Below, one piece after another: positions 9,408 to 17,096 of a stretch of DNA of 47,604 nucleotides. Origin of the DNA: Rhodoferax sp. (GTDB lineage Bacteria > Pseudomonadota > Gammaproteobacteria > Burkholderiales > Burkholderiaceae_C); assembly GCA_021737865.1 (NCBI GenBank), contig JAIPDC010000003.1, positions 1 through 47,604 of the forward strand, in the 5' to 3' direction. The notes under the pieces were generated by a model. That model was not told the origin of the DNA and searched no databases. It saw only the letters and a program-made list of their open reading frames with translations. How positions within the stretch are numbered: position 1 is the stretch's first letter; each line of letters opens with the position of its first letter. Position numbers and translations under genes: made by a program.

Positions 9408-10622
9408 ATGAAGAAAAAAACCACTCTAGCCCTCGCAGCCATTGCGCTGACAGCTACCGTTTCGATAGCAGCTGAACAGCAGGGCGTGACCAAGACCGAG
9501 ATTCTGGTCGGCAGCATTCAGGACCTCTCGGGCCCGCTGGCCGGGTATGGCAAGCAGCTGCGTAACGGCATGCAACTGCGCGCCGAAGAGGCCAACGAGC
9601 AAGGTGGCGTGCACGGCCGCAAGATCAAGCTGGTTGTGGAAGACGACGGCTATGACCCCAAAAAATCGGTACTGGCGGCGCAAAAGCTGGTGAACCAGGA
9701 AAAGATCTTCATCATGGCCGGCCACCTGGGAACCGCCCAGAACCTGGCGGCCATGCCGGTGCAGTTCGAAAAAAATGTGGTCAACCTTTTCCCGCTGACC
9801 GCCGCGCGTGAAATGTACGAACCACTGCACCGCCTGAAATACTCGTTTGCCGCGCCCTACTTTGATCAGATTCGCATTACCTTGCCGAAAATGGTCAAAG
9901 ACAAGAATGTGAAGAAAGTCTGCTCGATTTACCAGGACGACGACTTTGGTCTGGAAGTGCATCGCGGCGCTGAGGCAGGCCTCAAGACCATCGGCGTGGA
10001 ACTGACCGAAAAGACCAGCTTCAAGCGCGGGGCCACTGATTTCTCGTCCCAGGTCGCCAAGATGAAGGCTGCAGGCTGCGAGTTGGTGGTGCTGGGCACC
10101 ATCATCCGCGAGACCATCGGCACCATTGGCGAGTCGCGCAAGACCGGCTTCAGCCCCATCTTCCTGGGCTCCAGCGCCGCCTACACGGACCTGATCCACA
10201 AACTCGGTGGTAAGGCGATGGACGGCATGTACGCCACCATGACGGTCGCCAACCCCTACCTGGACGATGCCTCGCCCGCCATCCGCTTCTGGGCGGCCAA
10301 GTACAAGACCAAGTTCAACGAAGATCCTGCGGTGTTCTCGGTCTACGGCTATCTGGTGATGGACTCGTTCATTGCCGCGGCACAGAAAGTCGGCCCCAAC
10401 CTGACCTCGGACAACTTCGTCAAAACCATGGACACCATGAGCTTTACCGACCCCTTGTTTGGCAGCGCCCCATCGTCATACACCGCCACCAAACGCCTGG
10501 GCAGCGATGCGTCACGCCTGTCGCAGATTCAGGACGGAAAGTGGAAAGTCGTGTCGGAATACCTGAGCAGCGCATCGGTAGCAGCCGAAGCAGCACCTGC
10601 CAAGGCACCGGCGAAGAAGTAA
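9408..10622 (+). CDS. ABC transporter substrate-binding protein, LivK/Peripla_BP_6 type
   Basis: MKKKTTLALAAIALTATVSIAAEQQGVTKTEILVGSIQDLSGPLAGYGKQ; signal peptide; AGGAGA RBS at ~9395. Confidence 0.9.
   Translation: MKKKTTLALAAIALTATVSIAAEQQGVTKTEILVGSIQDLSGPLAGYGKQLRNGMQLRAEEANEQGGVHGRKIKLVVEDDGYDPKKSVLAAQKLVNQEKIFIMAGHLGTAQNLAAMPVQFEKNVVNLFPLTAAREMYEPLHRLKYSFAAPYFDQIRITLPKMVKDKNVKKVCSIYQDDDFGLEVHRGAEAGLKTIGVELTEKTSFKRGATDFSSQVAKMKAAGCELVVLGTIIRETIGTIGESRKTGFSPIFLGSSAAYTDLIHKLGGKAMDGMYATMTVANPYLDDASPAIRFWAAKYKTKFNEDPAVFSVYGYLVMDSFIAAAQKVGPNLTSDNFVKTMDTMSFTDPLFGSAPSSYTATKRLGSDASRLSQIQDGKWKVVSEYLSSASVAAEAAPAKAPAKK
9415..9470 (-). repeat. Candidate diverged Family-1 repeat copy within the signal-peptide codons
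   Basis: Reverse complement TGCTATCGAAACGGTAGCTG(18 nt)GGGCTAGAG; same motif order and exact 18-nt spacing as the other copies. Confidence 0.5.
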
Positions 10623-10640
10623 CTCCCGCCACTCCAAGAA

Positions 10641-10668
10641 TGGCCACCTGCGGGTGGCCATTTATCTT
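10641..10668 (+). terminator. Rho-independent terminator between convergent operons
   Basis: TGGCCACC-TGCG-GGTGGCCA followed by TTTATCTT; convergent with the gene ending at 10682. Confidence 0.8.
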
Positions 10669-10681
10669 GCAAGTGCTGCGT

Positions 10682-11947
10682 TTACCGCTTGAGCAACGCT
10701 CTGGATGCCACGGTGACGAGCAGAAAAAACAGCACACCGGCAACACCCATTGCAGCGTCCGAATACAGGCCGGCATTGCTGCCCGACTGGTCGTAAAAAT
10801 GGCTGTTCAGAATGCCCATGTAGGCAATCGGCGTGTTCGACAGAGAAGCAAAAATGCTGTACTTGGTGGCCACCGCGCCGGTGCCAATGGCTTCCAATGT
10901 GACCGCTGTGAAGGCGGCATAACACAGACCACTGATGAATCCGTACGACAGCACAAAAACGTAGTACATCGTCAAATTGTGTGGCGCCCAGGCCATCAAC
11001 ACGGCACAGACCGACATCACCAGACCGAACACGGCATAGGCCAGTTTGCGATCCATGCGGTCACAGAAATACCCACCCACCATGCAACCCACGGCCGACA
11101 ACAGACCGCTCAGCGCGCCGCTGGTCGCAGCGACATCACCGGCACTGGCGCCCCACTCGGTGGCGAATAGTGGAAACAGACTGCCGGCAGCGCCCGAGCC
11201 AATCGGCAGGAAACAGATCAACAAACCCAGATAGCCCAACCGCGAACTGGCCACCTGCCAAAGGTCGAGAAAAACGCGCTTGACCGCTCGCCACACCGGC
11301 ACAGAATGGGGCCATGAAGCAGCTCCTTGCGGTTCATCTGCAAGCGCGGGCAGGTGGGGCTCGGGTTCGGTCGTGTAGAGGATCGCAAAACCCGTGAGCA
11401 AACAGACTGCGGCCAGCACCACACCGGGCAACCAGGCAACCGTGGTGTTTTCAGCAATCACCAAAGCCAATCCGCCACCCAGCCCGCCGCCGCCCAAATT
11501 GCCCGCCTGAAACCAGCCGGCGGTGCGCCCCAGTTGACCGGGTGCGGTGTTGTACGCCATCAGGCTCTCGACGGCCATGCTCAAAAAAGCCGTCGCAAAA
11601 TTGCCCGCCACCACCAGCACCCGCAACCATGGCAAACCTGCTTCCGTAGCCGGAATCATGCCAAGCAACGCAATGCCAAGTGCGCTCGCGATGCTGGCCA
11701 TGACATACCACTGCTTGCGGCTCAGGGTGAGGTCAACCAGTGGCGCGTACAGAAATTTGAAGGTGTGAGGCAAAAAGCTCAGGCCTGTGAGCACCGCAAT
11801 GGTCACCGGGTCGACGCCGGCCCGCCCCAGCAGGTAAACAACGGTCACGCCCAAAAAACCGCTGGTCGCTCCAAACGGAATAACCAGCAGCAAGAACACG
11901 AACGGATGCGTGTAGTGGCGCGCAGACGGCGCTGGTGTCCCCGTCAT
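10682..11947 (-). CDS. MFS transporter (AmpG/PAT-like)
   Basis: 421 aa polytopic; HPFVFLLLVIPFGATSGFLGVTVVYLLGRAGVDPVTIAVLTGLSFLPHTFKFLYAPLVD. Confidence 0.75.
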   Translation of the reverse strand: MTGTPAPSARHYTHPFVFLLLVIPFGATSGFLGVTVVYLLGRAGVDPVTIAVLTGLSFLPHTFKFLYAPLVDLTLSRKQWYVMASIASALGIALLGMIPATEAGLPWLRVLVVAGNFATAFLSMAVESLMAYNTAPGQLGRTAGWFQAGNLGGGGLGGGLALVIAENTTVAWLPGVVLAAVCLLTGFAILYTTEPEPHLPALADEPQGAASWPHSVPVWRAVKRVFLDLWQVASSRLGYLGLLICFLPIGSGAAGSLFPLFATEWGASAGDVAATSGALSGLLSAVGCMVGGYFCDRMDRKLAYAVFGLVMSVCAVLMAWAPHNLTMYYVFVLSYGFISGLCYAAFTAVTLEAIGTGAVATKYSIFASLSNTPIAYMGILNSHFYDQSGSNAGLYSDAAMGVAGVLFFLLVTVASRALLKR

Positions 11948-12471
11948 GGCAGGGCAATACCAGGCGGCTTAGGATGGAACCGTGCCATTGAGTAGCTGTC
12001 CACATACTGGCCATTGCGCATGGCGTATCCGGTATGGGTGCCTTCGATGGAGAAACCGAACTTTCGATACAGAGCCAGTGCGCGTGCGTTGTCGGTGTAA
12101 ACATCCAGCTCCAATCGAAGCGCACCCATCCAGTTGTCGGCATAGTCACACAACGCGGCCATCAGCGCGCGGCCCACGCCCTGACCCTGGGCCGCGGGCG
12201 CAACAGAGATGCCCAACATCAGTGCGTGACGACGGCGCAACGCGTTGCCAGCCGGATGCAACCCCGCGGAACCCACAACCGTACCATCCTGTTCTGCCAC
12301 CAGCAACAGGTCAATCTTTCCGGGCGTACTGTTTTCGGTCAGCCGCGTGCGCCAGAGTTCTTCATGGGTGTAGGGCATTTGCATCAGCCCCGGAAACACT
12401 CCCGGGTCACCCATGATGCGGGCATAGGCAGCAGCGTCGTTAACGCTTGCGCGTCGCACGGTGATGGACAT
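11944..12471 (-). CDS. GNAT family N-acetyltransferase
   Basis: SVAPAAQGQGVGRALMAALCDYADNWMGALRLELDVYTDNARALALYRKFGF. Confidence 0.88.
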   Translation of the reverse strand: MSITVRRASVNDAAAYARIMGDPGVFPGLMQMPYTHEELWRTRLTENSTPGKIDLLLVAEQDGTVVGSAGLHPAGNALRRRHALMLGISVAPAAQGQGVGRALMAALCDYADNWMGALRLELDVYTDNARALALYRKFGFSIEGTHTGYAMRNGQYVDSYSMARFHPKPPGIALP

Positions 12472-12516
12472 GGAATTTCCTGCTAAATGGGTCGAAACGA
12501 CAGACCCCCGTTTGTA

Positions 12517-13014
12517 TCAGGAAACGATGTAAGCACCGGCTCCGGTGGACATGAGCTTGCCGTCTGCCCCCAAAAACTCCATGCGCGTAGAGGCCACGCG
12601 CGAGCCCAGGCGCATGACTTCGGCGCGCAACTCAAAGCGATCGCTGATACCAGGGCGCAGGTAGTCGATACGCAAGTCAATGGTGCCGAGCTTGCTGAAG
12701 CGGTGCAGGCGCTGCAAGGGCTCCTCGTCCATGTGGCGGGCGCCAATGGCGGCCATGACGGCCAGCCCGCCCATGGCGTCCAGCCCCGCGCTGATCACAC
12801 CACCGTGGACGCGGTTGTAGCTGTAGTGCCCCACCAGCTCGGGCTTCATGGCGATGAACCCCACAACCCGCTGAGGTGTGATGGATGCGATCTTCAGGCC
12901 CAGCACAGTATTGAATACGATGGACTCCTCAAAGATCTTGGTCAGGCCCTTGATGAATTCAGGCTCAAATTCGACCGGATTTTCCGCGCTGGCATGTGGT
13001 GTGGTTTTTGGCAT
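12517..13014 (-). CDS. PaaI-like hotdog thioesterase
   Basis: GLKIASITPQRVVGFIAMKPELVGHYSYNRVHGGVISAGLDAMGGLAVMAAI. Confidence 0.8.
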   Translation of the reverse strand: MPKTTPHASAENPVEFEPEFIKGLTKIFEESIVFNTVLGLKIASITPQRVVGFIAMKPELVGHYSYNRVHGGVISAGLDAMGGLAVMAAIGARHMDEEPLQRLHRFSKLGTIDLRIDYLRPGISDRFELRAEVMRLGSRVASTRMEFLGADGKLMSTGAGAYIVS

Positions 13015-13023
13015 GGCGCAGTA

Positions 13024-14199
13024 TCACAGACCCAACTGACGGGAAGCCAACTCTTTCATGATTTCTTCGGCGCCGCCGCCAATCATCATGACCTTGACCT
13101 CACGGTAAATCCGCTCGCAAGCTGTGCCGCGCATGTATCCCATGCCGCCCAGAATCTGCACGCCCTGGTCGGCGCAGAACTGCATGGTCTGCGTGGCGTG
13201 GTTCTTGAGCAGGCAGACCTGCGCCACCCACTCGGCACCCTTGGCGGCCTTGTCACCGCGGTCACCCGCGTCCGCCCGTGCGGACACGGCGTTCAACCAG
13301 GCACGGGTGGACTCGATGCGCATCTTCATGTCCATGAGCTTGTGGCGGATCACCTGGTGGTCGACCAGGGCGGAGCCAAAGGTCTTGCGCTGGCGTGCCC
13401 AGCTCAGCGCCTCGTCATAGCAGCATTCGGAAAAGCCCAGGGCCATGGCGGCCATGGACAGGCGCTCGCCATTGAAGTTAGTCAGGATGATCTTGAAGCC
13501 GGAACCTTCCTCGCCCACCAGATTGCTGGCCGGGACGCGCACATTGTCAAAGCGCAATTGCGCAGTGTCCGAACACAACCAGCCCATTTTTTTCAATGGG
13601 CTGCGCGACAGGCCCACCGCATCACCGGGCACCATCAGCATGGAAATGCCCATGGGACCTTTGTTCTTCAGGTCCGTGCGCACCGCCACCGTCAACCAGT
13701 CAGCGCGCATGCCCGAAGTGATGAAGACCTTCTCACCATCGACCACATATTCATCGCCCTCCAGCCGCGCAGTTGTTTTCAGAGCCGACACATCGGTGCC
13801 ACCACCGGGCTCGGTAATAGCCAGCGCCGCGATCTTTTTGCCCGCCAGCACATCGGGTATGACCTTTTGTTGCAATGCGGGGCTGCCGTGGCGCACCACC
13901 GGTGGCAGGCCAATGTTGTGGCTGAACAGGCTGGCCATCAGGCCACCGCTGCCACCGGTGCGCGCCAGCGCAATCGTCAGGGCGTTGCGCAAGACCCACG
14001 GCGCAGGTGTGCCACCAAACGCTTCGGGGTACCCCATGGCGAGCCATCCCATTTCCGCTGCGCGGTGGTACAGGCCGCGCGGGAACTCACCTGCCTCTTC
14101 CCACGCTTCGAGATTCGGAGTGACTTCGGTCTGCACGAAGCGTCGCGCAGCATCTTCTACCTGGGTGATGTCTTCCTGTTCAATCGCGTTAGCTGACAT
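13024..14199 (-). CDS. acyl-CoA dehydrogenase
   Basis: ALAITEPGGGTDVSALKTTA; QILGGMGYMRGTACERIYREVKVMMIGGGAEEIMKE. Confidence 0.92.
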   Translation of the reverse strand: MSANAIEQEDITQVEDAARRFVQTEVTPNLEAWEEAGEFPRGLYHRAAEMGWLAMGYPEAFGGTPAPWVLRNALTIALARTGGSGGLMASLFSHNIGLPPVVRHGSPALQQKVIPDVLAGKKIAALAITEPGGGTDVSALKTTARLEGDEYVVDGEKVFITSGMRADWLTVAVRTDLKNKGPMGISMLMVPGDAVGLSRSPLKKMGWLCSDTAQLRFDNVRVPASNLVGEEGSGFKIILTNFNGERLSMAAMALGFSECCYDEALSWARQRKTFGSALVDHQVIRHKLMDMKMRIESTRAWLNAVSARADAGDRGDKAAKGAEWVAQVCLLKNHATQTMQFCADQGVQILGGMGYMRGTACERIYREVKVMMIGGGAEEIMKELASRQLGL

Positions 14200-14226
14200 G
14201 GTGGGTGAGGCTTTAAAAGTGGGGGG

Positions 14227-15111
14227 TTACTGGGTGAAAATTTTTGGCGTCTGTGCCCGGTGAAAACCGTTGAATGGCTTGACCGACTCGCGCGCCTGCA
14301 CCGCCGCATCGGGCACGCGCATGGGGTAGCCCGCGCGGGCTTGTGGGCGGGCGCCGTCAATGCGCAAGGTGGTGCCGCTGATGAATGACGCCGCAGGGCT
14401 GAGCAAAAACACAATGCCGGCGGCTGTCTCGGCCTCGGTGCCAAAGCGCCCGGCAGGAATGGTCCTGGCCATTTCCCGGATCATGGGTGCCATCTCTGCG
14501 GGGTAGTTGTCCATGCCGCTGGAGGCGATGTAGCCAGGCGCCACGGCGTTGACGCGGACTCCTCTTGCGGCCCACTCCATCGCAGCCGTTTCGGTAAAAC
14601 TGACCATGCCGGCCCTTGCGGCACCGCTGTGACCCATGCCCGGCATGGAACCCCACATGTCGGCAACGATATTGACGATGCTGCCGCCATGCTTGTTCAT
14701 GCATTGCAGGTAACACTCGCGTGCCATCAAAAAGCCGCCGGTCAGGTTGGTATTGACCACCGCCTCCCAACCCTTGGCGCTGATGGCTTCGAGCGGCGTC
14801 ATGAACTGGCCGCCGGCGTTGTTCACCAAGCCGTCGATTGGCCCGTGCTCGGACACGATGGCGGCTACTGTCTGCTTGACCACGTCTTCCTGGCGGATGT
14901 CACAAACCTGAAAACTGGCGCGCCCGCCGTCTTGCGTGATCTCATCAGCCACCTTTTGCAGCTTCTCGGCCTTGCGCCCAACCAGTGCCACCTGTGCGCC
15001 CAAAGACGCCAACTCATGCGCCACACAACGCCCGATTCCGGAGCCCCCCCCGGTGACAACGACCACGCGGCCGGCGAATAAATCAGGGGCAAAAACAGAA
15101 CGGTATGTCAT
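14227..15111 (-). CDS. SDR family oxidoreductase
   Basis: VVVTGGGSGIG cofactor motif; LVNNAGG. Start ATG 15111. Confidence 0.88.
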   Translation of the reverse strand: MTYRSVFAPDLFAGRVVVVTGGGSGIGRCVAHELASLGAQVALVGRKAEKLQKVADEITQDGGRASFQVCDIRQEDVVKQTVAAIVSEHGPIDGLVNNAGGQFMTPLEAISAKGWEAVVNTNLTGGFLMARECYLQCMNKHGGSIVNIVADMWGSMPGMGHSGAARAGMVSFTETAAMEWAARGVRVNAVAPGYIASSGMDNYPAEMAPMIREMARTIPAGRFGTEAETAAGIVFLLSPAASFISGTTLRIDGARPQARAGYPMRVPDAAVQARESVKPFNGFHRAQTPKIFTQ

Positions 15112-15123
15112 ACAGACGCTCAA

Positions 15124-15786
15124 TCAGTTCAAAAATAAGGCCATGGCGGCGTCGGTCAAATCCTGCACGGACGCGCCTTTCTTGGGGTCGAACCACTGGA
15201 CTGACCAATTCAAAGCACCCAGAATCAGCAACCGCGCCAACCCCACCGGCGCGCGCAATTGCCCACTCGAATGCAGCGCGGTCAGCACCGGCATCCACAA
15301 AGACTCGTACTCAGAAATCAGTTGCGCCAGCCGGTTTCGCTCCTGCTCCGGCAACGAGCGTGACTCGTACAGCATCACCGGCACAAAGTCGTTGCCTGGC
15401 CCGAGCAACACACCAAAGTGCACTTGAACCAGTTGGCGCAGTTGCTCGCTTGCAGGCAAAGCTGCATGCCCCGGCGACTGCACCGCTGCCCGCTGGCGCT
15501 CCAGCGCGGCGTGCATGCCTTCCTCCATCACTGCGAACAGCAGGGCTTCTTTGCTTTTGAAATGGTAGAACGGAGAGCCGCTTTGCATACCCGCTGCGGC
15601 GGCTATGTCGCGGGTCGTGGTGGCGGCAAAACCCTGGCGCCGAAAGAGCGATGCAGCTGCACCGAGGAGGGCAATGCGTCGATTGCCGTCGTCGCGCTCG
15701 TCTACCGTTTTGCGAGGACGTCCACGCGGACGCCTGGCGGTGGCGGTGGCGGTGGCGGTTTCAAGCAGGGTTGCATCGTCGGTCAT
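15124..15786 (-). CDS. TetR/AcrR family transcriptional regulator
   Basis: RIALLGAAASLFRRQGFAATTTRDIAAAAGMQSGSPFYHFKSKEALLFAVMEEG HTH. Confidence 0.9.
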   Translation of the reverse strand: MTDDATLLETATATATARRPRGRPRKTVDERDDGNRRIALLGAAASLFRRQGFAATTTRDIAAAAGMQSGSPFYHFKSKEALLFAVMEEGMHAALERQRAAVQSPGHAALPASEQLRQLVQVHFGVLLGPGNDFVPVMLYESRSLPEQERNRLAQLISEYESLWMPVLTALHSSGQLRAPVGLARLLILGALNWSVQWFDPKKGASVQDLTDAAMALFLN

Positions 15787-15815
15787 GCCGCGACGATACC
15801 AAATTCAATTATTTT

Positions 15816-15835
15816 TAGCAAGCAAATGCTTGGTG
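15816..15835. promoter_or_regulatory. candidate TetR operator upstream of the TetR-headed operon
   Basis: CAAGCA-AA-TGCTTG (15819-15832), perfect 6-bp half-sites, ~33 bp upstream of the TetR start codon. Confidence 0.55.
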
Positions 15836-15842
15836 AAAATAA

Positions 15843-17087
15843 TCAACCCGAAAAAACCCTTGGCAAAACCAATTCAAAACGTGTTCCCTGCCCGACCGTG
15901 GACGTCACGCTGACGGCCCCACCGAGCGCCTTGGTGACCAGGTTCTGAACAATCGCCATGCCCAGGCCCGTGCCGCCGTGGCCGACTTTGGTACTGAAAA
16001 ATGGATCAAACACCTTGGGCAACACATCGGGCGCCATACCGACTCCGTTGTCCGCCACCAGCAGCGTGACCTGGTTCGCATCCGCATGCGCGCTGATGGT
16101 TAGCTCGCCATTGGTGTGGCCCTCAAAGGCGTGCAAATAGGCGTTGTTGACCAGGTTGATGAGAACCCGCCCCAAAGCGCCCGGCTGGCTGTCCATCACA
16201 ATGTCTGGCGCGATATCCACCACAATGCGGTGCGGCTGGCGTTTGAGACTGGGACTCAGCGTGTGCAGGATTTCCCCCACCACCACATCCAGCTTGAACA
16301 CGCGGCGCTGCTCGCTGGCCTGGTCGGCCGCCACCTGGCGGAAGTCTCCCAACAAATCGACCGCGCGAACCAGGTTCGACTCCAGCAGGCTGACCCCCTC
16401 GGAAACCTGTTCCACAAACTGATCCAGGGAGGAGCGTTTGATTTGCCCGGCTTTCAGGGCCTGGGCCATGACCTTGGTTTGCTCACCCAACGCAGCAGCC
16501 ACCATCCGGCTGTTGCCAAGCGGTGTGCCCAACTCATGCGACACGCTGGCAATCAGCGTGCTCAGGGTGGCGCGGGCTTCGCTGTCGGCAAGATTGTCCT
16601 GCGACTGGCGCAAAGCCAGCAAGGCCTGTCGCAGTTCGGCGGTACGCTGTGCAACGCGCTCTTCCAGCGTCTCGTTGAGCTCCTGCACCTGGCGCAGCGA
16701 TTGGCGCAACATGAGCTGCACTTGCACTCGCGCCCGCACGATCGATGCATTGACCGGTTTCGGAATAAAGTCCACGGCCCCCAGGCGCAGGCCCTGCGTC
16801 TCATCGTGGGGATTGCTTTGCCCGGTGACAAAAATAACCGGGATGTCGCGGGTCCGCGGATCGGCCTTCAACTGCACACACACCTGATGGCCGTCCATAT
16901 CGGGCATGAGGACATCGAGCAGGATCAGGTCGGGAAGCTGGTTGGCGCAAAAAGCCAATGCCTGCGCACCACTGGTGGCCATATAGACCGCATGGTCGGC
17001 CTTGAAGATCTGGTGCAACACCTCGATGTTGGCAGCCTGATCGTCGACCACCAACAGGACCGGTTTGTGCGGTATCGGAGGGGTCAT
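15843..17087 (-). CDS. response regulator receiver / histidine kinase hybrid (REC-coiled coil-HisKA-HATPase)
   Basis: LLVVDDQAANIEVLHQIF, LDVLMPDMDG; SVSHELGTPLGN; NAYLHAFEG, GTGLGMAIVQNLV. Confidence 0.88.
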   Translation of the reverse strand: MTPPIPHKPVLLVVDDQAANIEVLHQIFKADHAVYMATSGAQALAFCANQLPDLILLDVLMPDMDGHQVCVQLKADPRTRDIPVIFVTGQSNPHDETQGLRLGAVDFIPKPVNASIVRARVQVQLMLRQSLRQVQELNETLEERVAQRTAELRQALLALRQSQDNLADSEARATLSTLIASVSHELGTPLGNSRMVAAALGEQTKVMAQALKAGQIKRSSLDQFVEQVSEGVSLLESNLVRAVDLLGDFRQVAADQASEQRRVFKLDVVVGEILHTLSPSLKRQPHRIVVDIAPDIVMDSQPGALGRVLINLVNNAYLHAFEGHTNGELTISAHADANQVTLLVADNGVGMAPDVLPKVFDPFFSTKVGHGGTGLGMAIVQNLVTKALGGAVSVTSTVGQGTRFELVLPRVFSG

Positions 17088-17096
17088 GCCCAAGCA

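Noticed and set aside
11990-12020. gtagctg motifs in coding regions (also near 20890, 30018, 46024)
   Set aside because: Lack the second core at 18 nt and are explained by ordinary codons.
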